Positions 22,219 through 31,501 are shown, numbered from the stretch's first letter. The stretch is 64,000 nucleotides of DNA from Edaphobacillus lindanitolerans (GCF_900156305.1 NZ_FTPL01000002.1:124001-188000), one strand, 5' to 3'. Translations and numbers: made by a program. Notes: a model not told the origin generated them from the sequence alone.

Positions 22219-22647
22219 ATGTTGCTACAAGGCTGGTTTCTCTGGTTTATCCTGTTCTGGGTCGTCGTCCTGGTCAGCCTGTTTGCGATCGGCGGCTTTT
22301 TCATGTTCCGCAAGTTCCTCAAAGTGTTTCCGAAGGAAGACGGGAAATCCACGCTCGACTGGGAAGAATATTATGTCGACCGTTCGCTGAAACTCTGGAC
22401 GACCGAGTCCAAGGAACTCCTCAATGAACTGGTCGCACCGGTTCCCGAGCTGTTCCGCCCCGTCGCCAAACAGAAAATCGCGGGGAAGATCGGGCAGCTG
22501 GCGCTTGAGGAAAGAGCGAGACGGATCGAGTTTGATCATATTATCCGCGGATACATCCTGGCGACACCGAAGCGGGACCATAAATTCCTTCGCAAGAAGC
22601 TCGATGAAATGGAGATTGACGTCCGTCCCTATGAACAGCTGTTTTAA
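22219..22647 (+). CDS. DUF2621 family membrane protein (YneK-like)
   Basis: The 142-residue protein has one N-terminal membrane helix (GWFLWFILFWVVVLVSLFAIGGFFMF) and a charged cytoplasmic part with the family block KSTLDWEEYYVDRSLKLWTTESKELLNELVAPVP. ATG at 22219 lies behind GAGGTGAGA; the frame is open further upstream without a site. In B. subtilis the yneK gene lies close to ccdA/yneJ as here. Function is unknown. It is followed by a strong bidirectional terminator shared with ccdC. Confidence 0.82.
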   Translation: MLLQGWFLWFILFWVVVLVSLFAIGGFFMFRKFLKVFPKEDGKSTLDWEEYYVDRSLKLWTTESKELLNELVAPVPELFRPVAKQKIAGKIGQLALEERARRIEFDHIIRGYILATPKRDHKFLRKKLDEMEIDVRPYEQLF

Positions 22648-22652
22648 TTACA

Positions 22653-22691
22653 AAAAAGCCCGGTCCGAATGGTTTTCGGACCGGGCTTTTT
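22653..22691. terminator. Bidirectional terminator between DUF2621 and ccdC genes
   Basis: AAAAAGCCCGGTCCGAA and TTCGGACCGGGCTTTTT form a 17-bp perfect stem with a 5-nt loop. Confidence 0.95.
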
Positions 22692-22728
22692 CTGTTGTTC
22701 TTCTTATCGTCCCAGCCTCCGGAAGGGA

Positions 22729-23262
22729 TCACTCCTGGCCGCTCAGGGCGGACCGTTTCATCCGGCGGTTCAGCTTCTCGTATTGGACGTACATCGCAAT
22801 CCGCCACGGGACGATCATCGCGAACGCAAGCAGGAAGAACATGCCCGCCAGTTCACCGACGTCGATCGAGCTGCTCAGGATGAGCTTGGCGATCACCCGG
22901 AAGATGAGCAGTCCCACGAGGATATAGATGAACGCCTTGGACGGCTTCAGGTAGATCTCCTCCCCGATCGTCTCGAACTTGGACGTCCTGATCAGGATGA
23001 CCGAGAACAGCAGACCGACGAGCGCCGCTTCCAGGACGTGGGTCCACGGAACCTTGAACGGGTCAAACAGGAACATGAGGGCGCCGCTCGACATCATGAC
23101 CGGCGGCAGGAGAATCTTCCTGGCGCTTGCCGGCCGCTTTGCCGACCGGGATCGCACGATGAGCGCCATGATGCCCATGAAGGCGAAGGCGACCGTGGAA
23201 CCGATGATGAGGACGGGGGCCGGCACCTCTTCAAACACCTGGTTGATCCAATCGTTAATCAT
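22729..23262 (-). CDS. CcdC-like cytochrome c biogenesis protein (YneJ)
   Basis: A 177-residue integral membrane protein with about five helices and the conserved ARKILLPPVMMSSGALMF and RTSKFE..GEEIYLKPSKAF segments of the CcdC (DUF1453) family. CcdC lies with ccdA in Bacillus cytochrome c maturation loci, though its exact role is unsettled. The ATG at 23262 overlaps the end of the thioredoxin-like gene by eight bases; GGGTGA lies before it. Order ccdA-trx-ccdC on the minus strand indicates a single operon. Confidence 0.88.
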   Translation of the reverse strand: MINDWINQVFEEVPAPVLIIGSTVAFAFMGIMALIVRSRSAKRPASARKILLPPVMMSSGALMFLFDPFKVPWTHVLEAALVGLLFSVILIRTSKFETIGEEIYLKPSKAFIYILVGLLIFRVIAKLILSSSIDVGELAGMFFLLAFAMIVPWRIAMYVQYEKLNRRMKRSALSGQE

Positions 23263-23587
23263 AGGATTCACCCGTCATCTCTTCCAATTCATCCATTCTC
23301 CGTTCCAGGTCGGCCATCGGCACGAACCGGGCAAAGCGGGCGAATTCCCGTCCCTTCCTGAACAGGAGGACGACCGGAGCGGAAAACAGCGAAAGCTGCC
23401 CTGCCAGTTCCGGTACACGGGCTGCATTTACATGATAGAACGGAAAGCCGTAATCTTCTTCGATTGCGGCGACCTGGGGAAACAGCGCCTCACAGACCGA
23501 GCAGTTGTCGGTCTTGACGAATAGGAGGAGCGTTTCCTCTTCTTCGAGCGTCTGCAGCCAGTCGTTGTAAGTGTTGATTTCCTCCAT
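23255..23587 (-). CDS. Thioredoxin-like protein with CSVC motif
   Basis: A 110-residue cytoplasmic thioredoxin fold with active-site pair Cys29-Ser-Val-Cys32 (KTDNCSVCEALFP) and the cis-Pro in SAPVVLLF. It has no signal sequence. It sits between ccdA and ccdC and overlaps ccdC, so it may feed electrons to CcdA or act on proteins of cytochrome maturation. The non-classical CxxC differs from thioredoxin's CGPC and suggests a different redox potential. Start ATG has GAAGGAGCAACAC upstream. Confidence 0.85.
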   Translation of the reverse strand: MEEINTYNDWLQTLEEEETLLLFVKTDNCSVCEALFPQVAAIEEDYGFPFYHVNAARVPELAGQLSLFSAPVVLLFRKGREFARFARFVPMADLERRMDELEEMTGESYD

Positions 23588-23611
23588 ATCGTGTTGCTCC
23601 TTCTCTCAGAA

Positions 23612-24322
23612 TCAGAATCCCTGGAAGTCCCCGAAGAACGGGCTCAGCCAGCCGATGATTTTCGTCATGCCGTCGAAGAACAACAGAATCCCGACGAGGA
23701 TCATGATCCAGCCGCCGACTTTCATGATGATGTTGCTGTATTTGCGGATGACGCCGAGCTTGGTGATGAAGAATGACAGGACAAAGAACGGGATGGCGAA
23801 GCCGAATACATAGGAAAGCATATAAAGCATGCCCGCGTCCGGATTCTGGCCTGCCAGGGTGATGATCGCCCCGACGATCGGGCCGTTGCACGGCGTCCAT
23901 CCGGCGGCGAACGCCAGACCGACGACCATCGTGCCGAGGTAGCCGGCCGGGCGGCTCTTGAACTGGATTTTCCGTTCTTTCATGAGGAAGTCCGGCTGCA
24001 GCACCCCGACGATCATCAGTCCGAACAGGACGATGAAGATGGCTCCGACCTGGCGGAGCAGATTATCGTATTTGAGGAAAAACTCCCCGATGATCGAAGT
24101 CCCGAATCCGAGCGCCACGAAAATGATCGAAAAGCCGATCAGGAAGAACAGGGTGTGAAGGATGCCGGTCTTCGTCATCTTTTTCTGGTCGGACTTCAGG
24201 TCTTCAAGCGACATTCCCGTGATGTACGAAACGAATGCAGGATAAAGAGGCAGCGAACACGGTGAAATGAAGCTGAGGAAACCCGCTCCGAAGGCCAGGA
24301 GTATATTGAGATCCGTAGACAT
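23612..24322 (-). CDS. ccdA: Cytochrome c biogenesis protein CcdA
   Basis: CcdA passes electrons across the membrane to extracellular thiol-disulfide proteins for heme attachment. The 236-residue protein has six helices, FLSFISPCSLPLYPAFVSYITG with the first redox Cys, and AAGWTPCNGPIVGAIITLAG with the second. ATG follows GAAAGGGGGACCGGT. It starts the ccdA-trx-ccdC operon. Both Cys-Pro motifs needed for thiol transfer are intact. Confidence 0.95.
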   Translation of the reverse strand: MSTDLNILLAFGAGFLSFISPCSLPLYPAFVSYITGMSLEDLKSDQKKMTKTGILHTLFFLIGFSIIFVALGFGTSIIGEFFLKYDNLLRQVGAIFIVLFGLMIVGVLQPDFLMKERKIQFKSRPAGYLGTMVVGLAFAAGWTPCNGPIVGAIITLAGQNPDAGMLYMLSYVFGFAIPFFVLSFFITKLGVIRKYSNIIMKVGGWIMILVGILLFFDGMTKIIGWLSPFFGDFQGF

Positions 24323-24414
24323 ACCGGTCCCCCTTTCTCAGTTGCTCATCCTATCGTACCAAAATCACCCCGGGTTTGCGCCTGTTCCGCCTGTGACAGT
24401 TTGTTGTCCGAGTG

Positions 24415-24516
24415 GTTGTTGGGGTGGCATCACGGACGTTGCGGGTGATCGCGTCCGGAGCGCGAGTGGAACCATGCGGGGCACGAGTGAGCGCGCAGGT
24501 GAACCGGATGGGATCA
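24415..24516. repeat. Array E: five 21-bp units with YGRRTG core
   Basis: The core YGRRTG (minus strand CAYYCR; first copy GGGGTG diverged at one base) occurs at 24421, 24442, 24463, 24484 and 24505, exactly 21 bp apart, with variable bases between. It lies in the gap between ccdA and the ABC-transporter terminator. No ribosome site or start supports a gene here. Confidence 0.7.
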
Positions 24517-24569
24517 CGGCAGCATGGTCCGGTCCCTGCAAGACCGCAGAGCCGCACGCTCCATCCCGG

Positions 24570-24609
24570 TAAAACAGCAAAGCAGAACCGGATGATTCCG
24601 GTTCTGCTT
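24570..24609 (-). terminator. Terminator of the ABC exporter operon
   Basis: AGCAGAACCGGA pairs with TCCGGTTCTGCT (12 bp, 4-nt loop); on the minus strand a T-rich tail follows. Confidence 0.85.
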
Positions 24610-24616
24610 CATGGGA

Positions 24617-26413
24617 TCAGCCTGCCTCATCGCCGAGGATGCCGTTCTGCAGGCGGTACATATTGTAATAGAGCCCTTTCTTGGCAAGCAGTTCCCGGTG
24701 GCTGCCGCGTTCGACGATCTCGCCCTGATGGAGGACGAGAATGAGTTCGGCGTCCTGGATCGTGCTGAGCCGGTGGGCAATGGCGATGGTCGTCCGCCCC
24801 TTCCGCATGCGGGCAAGGCCTTCCTGGATCGCCGCCTCGGTTTCCGTGTCGATGTTCGCCGTCGCCTCGTCGAGCACGAGGATCTTCGGATCGGCGGCCA
24901 TCGTCCGGGCAAAGGCGATGAGCTGGCGCTGGCCGCCCGAGAAGGTCGTCCCCCGCTCCGTCACTTTCTGGCGGTATCCGTCCGGCAGCTTCCGGATGAA
25001 CGGATCGGCCTGGACAAATTCGGCCGCCGCCCGGACATCGGCCGGCGTGACCGACTCATTGAACAGCCGGATGTTGCTCTCGATGTCGCCGTAGAACAGA
25101 AACGGATCCTGCAGGACGAGCCCCATCTTCTGCCGGAGCTCCCCCTTCGGATATTCCCGGATCGGCTTTCCGTCGACCAGGATATCCCCGCGGCCGAATT
25201 CGTAGAACCGCATGAGCAGATTGATGATCGAGCTTTTCCCGGAGCCGGTGTGCCCGACGAGCGCCACCGTTTCCCCCGGGTTTGCCGTGAATGTGATGTG
25301 CTTCAGCACGTCGTTTTTCCCGTCATAGGCAAACGACACGTCCCGGAACTCGATTTTCCCTTCCTGGATCTCCGAACTTCCGTCCGCCGGCTGGGCCGGC
25401 TCCAGTTCCGGGTCATCCATGAGCACGAACACCCGCTGCGCCGACACGATGGCCTGCTGGAAGATCGACAGGCGCTGCATGACCTGGTTGATCGGCTCGA
25501 AGAAGCGGTCGATGTACGTGACGAACGCATAGATGACGCCGACCTCGACCGGACTGCTGAATGACGTGATGCCGAAGTACGACAGCAGCAGGATGATGCC
25601 GAGCGCATAGACGAGGTCGACCGCCGGCCGCAGGAGCAGCCCGTCGAGGCGGATGTTGCGCATGCCGGCTTCATAATGCTTTTCATTGATCTCCCCGAAT
25701 TCCTTCCGCAGCCGCTTCTCCTGTCGGAACGCCTGCACCATGCCCATGCCGTTCAGCGACTCGGCGATCTTGCCGTTGAGCTGGCTGAGGCGCTCGCGCA
25801 GATCCTGGTAAAACCCGGAGCTGTACTTCCGGTAGACGGCCATGATGAGGAAGATGAACGGAAGCAGAAGGAGCGTGATGAGCGCGAGCCGGACATTGAG
25901 GATGAACATGGCGACATAGACGCCGGCGATGAGGAACCCGCTCTGCAGGAACCCGACGAGCACATCCACGAACATTTCGAGGATTGCTTCCGTGTCGTTG
26001 GTCACACGCGAGACGATCCCGCCTGCCGGTGTCCGGTCGAAGAAGCGCATGCCGAGGCGCTGGACTTTGGAAAATGCGTCGATCCGGATCTGGCGGACGA
26101 TTTTCAGGGCGATCTCCTGGAACTTGAGCAGCTGGACATAGCCGAACACCGTATTGAGCACGAGGATGATCAGATAAGCCGCGCCCAGCGACCAGAGCGG
26201 ACCTGCGGGGAACGTGCCCGGCGTCAGATAGTCATCGATGAAGATCTTGATGAGCACCGGGCCGAGCACGTTGCCGAGCACCATGAGCCCGAGGAGCACG
26301 AGGGCGAAGACCGCGGCCTTCGTGTGGGGACGGATATAGCCCATCAGCCGCTTCAGCACCTGCCATTGTTCCCGGTTGCTGAGGACCGGCTGCTTTTCCT
26401 GCTTTTCCATCAC
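24617..26413 (-). CDS. ABC exporter subunit, canonical half (YheH/BmrD-like)
   Basis: A 598-residue half-transporter: six-helix exporter domain (residues 1-330) then an ATPase domain with Walker A GHTGSGKSS, Q-loop LQDPFLFYGD, signature FSGGQRQ and Walker B ILVLDEATANID with the catalytic Glu. Its ATG overlaps the stop of the upstream half by four bases. The pairing of a canonical with a degenerate half is that of the heterodimeric BmrCD (YheI/YheH) multidrug exporter of B. subtilis. Substrates cannot be read from sequence. A terminator follows. Confidence 0.9.
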   Translation of the reverse strand: MMEKQEKQPVLSNREQWQVLKRLMGYIRPHTKAAVFALVLLGLMVLGNVLGPVLIKIFIDDYLTPGTFPAGPLWSLGAAYLIILVLNTVFGYVQLLKFQEIALKIVRQIRIDAFSKVQRLGMRFFDRTPAGGIVSRVTNDTEAILEMFVDVLVGFLQSGFLIAGVYVAMFILNVRLALITLLLLPFIFLIMAVYRKYSSGFYQDLRERLSQLNGKIAESLNGMGMVQAFRQEKRLRKEFGEINEKHYEAGMRNIRLDGLLLRPAVDLVYALGIILLLSYFGITSFSSPVEVGVIYAFVTYIDRFFEPINQVMQRLSIFQQAIVSAQRVFVLMDDPELEPAQPADGSSEIQEGKIEFRDVSFAYDGKNDVLKHITFTANPGETVALVGHTGSGKSSIINLLMRFYEFGRGDILVDGKPIREYPKGELRQKMGLVLQDPFLFYGDIESNIRLFNESVTPADVRAAAEFVQADPFIRKLPDGYRQKVTERGTTFSGGQRQLIAFARTMAADPKILVLDEATANIDTETEAAIQEGLARMRKGRTTIAIAHRLSTIQDAELILVLHQGEIVERGSHRELLAKKGLYYNMYRLQNGILGDEAG

Positions 26414-28164
26414 GAATCCCCTCCCTGCTCGACGAGCGCCTCCAGCTGCTGCAGCTCGTACATTTCATAATATTGCCCGCGCAGGGCCATCAGTTCGTCG
26501 TGGGTCCCTTTTTCGGCGACCGTGCCGCCGTCCATGACGATGATCTGGTGCGCGTGCTGGATCGCACTCATCCGGTGGGACGTGATGATCGTCGTCTCCC
26601 CCTGCCGCTCCGCCTTCAGGGAACGGAGGATCGCCTCCTCCGTCCGCGCATCGACTGCGGAGAGCGAATCGTCGAGAATGAGCAGTTCGGGATCCATGAG
26701 GAGGGCGCGCGCAATCGAAATGCGCTGCTTCTGCCCTCCGGAGAGCGAGACGCCCCGCTCCCCGACGACCGTTTCATAGCCGTCCGCAAACCCGAGGATG
26801 TCCCCGTCGATCTGGGCGAGCCGCGCGGCGCGGCGCACATCCCCGATCGGTGCGTCGATGTCCGTGAAGGCGATGTTCTCCCGGATCGTCGCCGAGAACA
26901 GGAAATGGTCCTGCGGCACATAGCCGATCGCCTCGCGGAGCCGCTCTTTCCGGTAGTCGCCGATCGGGATGCCTCCATAGGAAATGAGGCCCTCATAACC
27001 GTCGAACTCCCGCAGCAGCAGCTTCAGGATCGCCGTTTTGCCGGAACCCGTCCGGCCGACGATGCCGAGCGTCTCGCCGCGGCGGAGTTCGAAACGGACG
27101 TCCTTCAATGCCGTGCGCCCATCGCCGGGGAACCGGAATTCCCGGACATCGAACGAAAGGTCGCCCCCGGGCTTCCGGTCGATCGCCCCCGGGACGTCCC
27201 GGACTTCGGGTTCCACGGCGAGAAGGTCCATGATCCGGCCGTACGAGGCGCGGCCGCGCTCGACGATGTTGAACAGGAATCCGAATGCCAGCATCGGCCA
27301 GACGAGCAGGCCGAGATAGGCCGTGAAGGCGACAAGGTCCCCGACGCTCATCTCGCCCGCCACGATGAAGCGGGAGCCGAACGCGACCGAGAGGAAGAAG
27401 GAAATGCCGACGATGAGCGAGATCGTCGGGTCGAACAGGGCATCGACCTTCGCGACCCGGACGTTCTTGTCGACGACGTCCGCGGACAGCCTGCGGAAGT
27501 CCTCGATGTCCTCTTCCTCCTGGCCGAACGTCTTGATGACCTTGATGCCCGATATGCTTTCCTGCGTCTTGTCGTTCAGATCGGAGAACGCTTCCTGTGC
27601 GCCCCGGAACCGCTCGTGGAGCATGCGGCCGTACCAGCTCGTCAGGACGGCCATGAACGGCATCGGCAGGAGGGCGATCAGCGTCAGCTTCCAGCTGATC
27701 GTGAACGCCATCGCCAGGATGACGGCGCCGCCCGTCGTGAGCGAGTCGACGAGCGTCAGCACACCCTGCCCCGCCGTCATCTGGACCGCCCGGAGGTCAT
27801 TCGTCGCATGCGCCATCAGGTCGCCGACCCGGCGCTGCTGGTAGAACGACGGCGACTGTTCGGTGAAATGGCGGAACAGCCGCTCCCGCATCTGGCGCCC
27901 GAGCAGAACCGAGGAACCAAAAATCATGATCCGCCAATAGTAGCGGAGGACATACATGCCGAGCGCCGCCCCGGCCAGCACGAGCAGCCATTTTCCGAGG
28001 CCGCCCGGCGTCAGCTCGCCGAGCCGGATCTCATCGACGACGAATCCGATGATCCGCGGCGGGAGAAGCTGGAGCACGGCCACGACGATCAGCATGAGGA
28101 TGCCGAAGATGTACTGCTTCTTTCTCTCTTTAAAGAACCACCCCAGTTGCATGAACACTTTCAC
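26410..28164 (-). CDS. ABC exporter subunit, degenerate half (YheI/BmrC-like)
   Basis: The partner half-transporter: membrane domain, then Walker A GRTGSGKTA, signature LSGGQKQ and Walker B LLILDDSLSAVD, where Asp replaces the catalytic Glu. That substitution marks the non-hydrolysing site of heterodimeric exporters such as BmrC. The frame is open upstream; the start is likely the GTG at 28164 (MKVFMQLGWFFKERKKQY) or the ATG at 28152, as neither has an ideal ribosome site. It is translationally coupled to the canonical half. No drug-sensing leader peptide like bmrB was evident. Confidence 0.88.
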   Translation of the reverse strand: MKVFMQLGWFFKERKKQYIFGILMLIVVAVLQLLPPRIIGFVVDEIRLGELTPGGLGKWLLVLAGAALGMYVLRYYWRIMIFGSSVLLGRQMRERLFRHFTEQSPSFYQQRRVGDLMAHATNDLRAVQMTAGQGVLTLVDSLTTGGAVILAMAFTISWKLTLIALLPMPFMAVLTSWYGRMLHERFRGAQEAFSDLNDKTQESISGIKVIKTFGQEEEDIEDFRRLSADVVDKNVRVAKVDALFDPTISLIVGISFFLSVAFGSRFIVAGEMSVGDLVAFTAYLGLLVWPMLAFGFLFNIVERGRASYGRIMDLLAVEPEVRDVPGAIDRKPGGDLSFDVREFRFPGDGRTALKDVRFELRRGETLGIVGRTGSGKTAILKLLLREFDGYEGLISYGGIPIGDYRKERLREAIGYVPQDHFLFSATIRENIAFTDIDAPIGDVRRAARLAQIDGDILGFADGYETVVGERGVSLSGGQKQRISIARALLMDPELLILDDSLSAVDARTEEAILRSLKAERQGETTIITSHRMSAIQHAHQIIVMDGGTVAEKGTHDELMALRGQYYEMYELQQLEALVEQGGDS

Positions 28165-28246
28165 AGACCCCGGTCCCCCTTCAGTTTTCAAAGCCGATAT
28201 CCAGTGTAGCAAATGTTCCGAATCTAGAGAAGTACCGGAAAACAAA

Positions 28247-28579
28247 TTATCCGGTAACTGAAATATCCCGGACGTCCGCCGTCCGGATGATGTGCGGCTC
28301 CCCGTCCCCGCCCACCATCCGGATCGTTCCCGTCAGCGGGTCGAAATGATGGACCCGTCCCGCACAGTCCATCTCCCCGCCGGCCGTCCTGCAGCGGATG
28401 GCGAGCCCCATGCCGGATTCGAGCGCCTCGTGCAGCAGCCGGTCCCATTCCTCCAGCTGCTGGGCATCCGGTTCGGACGGCTCTCCCCGCCCTTCCCCTT
28501 CCTGCCATTCCCTGAGCAGCCTCAGGTGTTCCGGGAGCATCATCGCCGTCCATTTGATGTTTCCCCTGTCGCGGATCAT
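28247..28579 (-). CDS. YolD-like family protein
   Basis: The 110-residue protein starts MIRDRGNIKWTAMMLPEHLRLLREW, the YolD hallmark, and ends with a small beta domain (CAGRVHHFDPLTGTIRMV). YolD-like proteins usually lie in an operon with UvrX/UmuC-like Y polymerases and are thought to act with them, perhaps like UmuD. Here the polymerase gene is 1.7 kb away on the same strand, with the VWA lipoprotein gene between them in opposite direction. An upstream ATG at 28666 is possible but the 28579 start gives the family length. Confidence 0.82.
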   Translation of the reverse strand: MIRDRGNIKWTAMMLPEHLRLLREWQEGEGRGEPSEPDAQQLEEWDRLLHEALESGMGLAIRCRTAGGEMDCAGRVHHFDPLTGTIRMVGGDGEPHIIRTADVRDISVTG

Positions 28580-28689
28580 CCGCACCAATCCTTTCCCGAA
28601 ATCATTGATTGTCCGGCGCGCTGAAACTTTTTCCGCCGCCGGCCCGTATGGAGCTGTGTAGTACATAAGCCTTCAAAGGAGGTATCCTG

Positions 28690-30096
28690 ATGAAATCATT
28701 TCTGCCTCTCCTGCTTGCAGCCGTCCTCCTCGCCGGCTGTTCCGGCGGCGGACCCGCTGCCGATGAAAGCAATCCGCCGCCTCAGGACAGCGGCACCGGG
28801 GATAAGGGCGAGGAGCGGACGCCGCCCGCCTCCCTGCCGGACGGCCCCGCGCAGGCCGCGACCCCGGATGAGCTGGCCGCGCTGACCGCCGGCACGCTGA
28901 CCGCGGAATTTCCCGTTGAACAGGAGGCATCCACATGGAGCCGGCGGGAAGTGCCGGAGGAAATACACGACGCCTTCCTGAACGAGATGCAGGCGGTCTC
29001 CGCCGGCAAGGACGATGCCGATGCCTGGTTCGCCGCGATCGCCGGGACACTTGCCACGCCGGCCTACGGGGAGCTCGTTCCGTGGCTTGTCGGGTTCCGG
29101 CCCGATTTTGACGAGCCCCTCCTGCCGGAACCCGAGGAACGGACGGCGGAAGATAGCCGTGCCGACATCCCGGACCGGGCGGTCATCCTCCTCGATGCCA
29201 GCTCCAGCATGCTGCTCGAGGCGGACGGACGGCTCAAGATGGACACGGCCAAGAGCGCCGTGCGAAGCTTCGGCCGCACGATCGGCCAGAAGAGCGACGT
29301 GTCCCTCTACGTGTACGGGCACGCGGGCACCCAGAACCGGTCCGACAAAGAACTGTCCTGCGGCACGATCGACGAAGTGTTTCCGGCCGGCCCGTATGAC
29401 GAGGAACGCTTCAATAAGGCCGTCGACGGGGTGAAGGCCGCGGGCTGGACGCCGCTCGCCGGCGCCATCCGCCAGGCACGGGAAGACCTTGCCGGGACCG
29501 ACGGCGACATCACCGTATACATCGTGAGCGACGGGGCAGAGACGTGCGGAGGCGACCCGGTCGGGGAAGCGGACGCGTTCGTGGCCGATCATCCGGGCCG
29601 CCATGTCGACATCATCGGCTTCCAGGTCGACGCGGAAGCCGAAAGCCAGCTCAAGTCGGTGGCGGAAGCCGGGAACGGCCGCTACCTCGGGGCCGATACG
29701 CTTGAGGAGATGACCGGCGGCATCGCGGAGATGTGGCTGCCTTCGGACCTCGACCTCTCCCTGCTCGTATTCCAGTCGCCGAACGGCTGGGCGAGCTCCA
29801 CGGCGCTCCACCATATCTCGGACAAATCCTCCCTCACCAAGCGGTCTGTCTTTACCGAGCACCTCCGCTTCCTCGGCGCGGCCGATCTTCTGTTGGAAGA
29901 AGGGCTGATCGGCGAAGACACACGGGATGAGCTTCTTGCGATGGCCGACAGCCGGAAGGACACCCACGCCCGGCTGCTGGACGAACTTGCGGAAGAGAAG
30001 CGGGATGCCGTCACTTCGGAAGTCGAGCGCATCGACAAAAAGATCGACGACTACCGAACCCGCATGGAAAAACTGAAAAAAGAACAGGGCGACTGA
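28690..30096 (+). CDS. VWA-domain lipoprotein
   Basis: A secreted lipoprotein of 468 residues: signal peptide with lipobox LLAGC (Cys17), a Pro/Gly/Asp-rich linker to about residue 60, and a von Willebrand A domain with the complete metal site D169-A-S-S-S and a later TPLAGAI and SDGAETCGGD. The last 60 residues form a charged coiled coil (EEKRDAVTSEVERIDKKIDDY). VWA lipoproteins bind other proteins outside the cell; the partner is unknown. The ribosome site AAAGGAGGTATCCTG is strong. It splits the YolD/UvrX pair. Confidence 0.87.
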   Translation: MKSFLPLLLAAVLLAGCSGGGPAADESNPPPQDSGTGDKGEERTPPASLPDGPAQAATPDELAALTAGTLTAEFPVEQEASTWSRREVPEEIHDAFLNEMQAVSAGKDDADAWFAAIAGTLATPAYGELVPWLVGFRPDFDEPLLPEPEERTAEDSRADIPDRAVILLDASSSMLLEADGRLKMDTAKSAVRSFGRTIGQKSDVSLYVYGHAGTQNRSDKELSCGTIDEVFPAGPYDEERFNKAVDGVKAAGWTPLAGAIRQAREDLAGTDGDITVYIVSDGAETCGGDPVGEADAFVADHPGRHVDIIGFQVDAEAESQLKSVAEAGNGRYLGADTLEEMTGGIAEMWLPSDLDLSLLVFQSPNGWASSTALHHISDKSSLTKRSVFTEHLRFLGAADLLLEEGLIGEDTRDELLAMADSRKDTHARLLDELAEEKRDAVTSEVERIDKKIDDYRTRMEKLKKEQGD

Positions 30097-30107
30097 AGCC
30101 CGGGTTG

Positions 30108-30143
30108 CAGGCGGCCGTTCCGGGATGGGGCGGCCGCCTGTTT
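30108..30143 (+). terminator. Probable terminator after the VWA gene
   Basis: CAGGCGGCCG and CGGCCGCCTG form a 10-bp stem with a 13-nt loop; only three T's follow, so strength is uncertain. Confidence 0.55.
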
Positions 30144-30247
30144 GGATGGGCGGCATATTGGACGCGCGGGTGTGTGCCGTCTTGAGTGAGGGCGCTCACC
30201 GCATGAGCGGACGCTTTGGAATGCCGGGCGGATTCATGGCTCCCGTT
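30144..30247. other. Short gene-free gap
   Basis: No gene or clear array was seen; some CGGGTG/GAGTG words are present, but without fixed spacing. Confidence 0.4.
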
Positions 30248-31501
30248 TCAGATCTTGTGGCCGCCGATCAGTTTGGCCCGGCCGACCGCGGTGCCGGCAT
30301 CCGTGTAGGAAACGGCACGGAGAATGGCGGCCGGCCCGTATTTGGAGCGGATGGCATCCATCGCGGCGCCGAGCTTGCGCTCCTCCCACTTGCGCGTCTC
30401 GAACAGGCTGAGCTGCATGGAGCGCTCATCCTCCAGATTGGAGATCGAGATCGCCAGGCGCCGGATCGGCCGGCCGTCATGGAATTCATCGAGCAGTTCC
30501 ATGCACGTCCGGTAGATCGCCATCGTGGCATTGGTCGGCACTTCCACGGAACGCGACCGGCCGAACCCGCCGCCGTACGCATCTTCGCTGTAGCCGGCGG
30601 ACAGATGGATGGTCCGGCCCGCCCTGCCCGCTTCGCGCGCACGCCGGCCGACGTCCTCGCACATCTCCAGGATGACCGCAAGGATGTCCTCCCGCTTCAC
30701 ATAATCCCGGAACAGCACCTGACCTTTCCCGTAGCTCACCTGGCCGGCGATGAGCGGGGCGCCGAGCTCCGACAGATCGATCCCCCATGCGTGGTGGTAC
30801 AGCTGGTTGCCCATGACGCCGAATTCCTTCTCAAGCACCGCGAGATCCGCGTGGGCCAGATCACCGACGGAAAAAATGCCGAGCCCGTTCAGGCGCTTCT
30901 CGATCCGGCGCCCGATGCCCCACATCCCGGACAGCGGGGCGACGGGCCAGAGCTTTTCGGGAACGTCCCCGTATGTCCACCGGGCGAATCCCGTCTTCTT
31001 GGCATCCAGGTCCAGCGCGAGCTTCGCCATGAGCATGTTCGGCCCCATCCCGATTGCGGACGGCATCTGGAATTGGGCGAGCAGCTGGTCCCCGATCCGC
31101 TTGGCCGTTTCCTCCGGCGGGCCCCACAGCCGCTCCGTGCCGCCGAGATCGACGAACGCCTCATCGATGCTGTACACATGGATCGCTTCCCTCGGGACGT
31201 ACTCGTTCAGAAGGCGGGTGATCTCCATCGAGAGGCCGATATAAAATCCCATCTTCGGCTCGATGAGGCGGATCGACGGATCATCGGGTATTTCGTACAG
31301 CCGGTTGCCCGTGCGGACACCGAATTCCTTTTTCAGCCGGGGCGAGGCGGCGAGCACGACGCTCCCTTTCCGGTCCCGGTCTCCGATGATCGCAATCGGC
31401 TCCTTCATCACGTCAAGCCCTTCGTCGGCCGCGGCGCAGCTCGCATAGAAACTCCGCATGTCGAGACAGATGATCTTCCGGTCCGGCAGTCCCTCATGCA
31501 T
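30248..31501 (-). CDS. Y-family DNA polymerase, UvrX (YqjW)-like
   Basis: A 417-residue translesion polymerase with CLDMRSFYASCAAAD, the catalytic YSIDEAFVDLGG, helix-hairpin-helix segment MWGIGRRIEKRLNGLGI and little-finger domain. The MQLSLF segment near residue 370 fits a beta-clamp binding motif. It belongs to the UvrX/YqjW branch associated with YolD proteins, distinct from the Pol IV at 42310-43518. GGGAGG lies eight bases before the ATG, and a LexA box lies 38 bp upstream, so it is damage-induced. Confidence 0.9.
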   Translation of the reverse strand: MHEGLPDRKIICLDMRSFYASCAAADEGLDVMKEPIAIIGDRDRKGSVVLAASPRLKKEFGVRTGNRLYEIPDDPSIRLIEPKMGFYIGLSMEITRLLNEYVPREAIHVYSIDEAFVDLGGTERLWGPPEETAKRIGDQLLAQFQMPSAIGMGPNMLMAKLALDLDAKKTGFARWTYGDVPEKLWPVAPLSGMWGIGRRIEKRLNGLGIFSVGDLAHADLAVLEKEFGVMGNQLYHHAWGIDLSELGAPLIAGQVSYGKGQVLFRDYVKREDILAVILEMCEDVGRRAREAGRAGRTIHLSAGYSEDAYGGGFGRSRSVEVPTNATMAIYRTCMELLDEFHDGRPIRRLAISISNLEDERSMQLSLFETRKWEERKLGAAMDAIRSKYGPAAILRAVSYTDAGTAVGRAKLIGGHKI

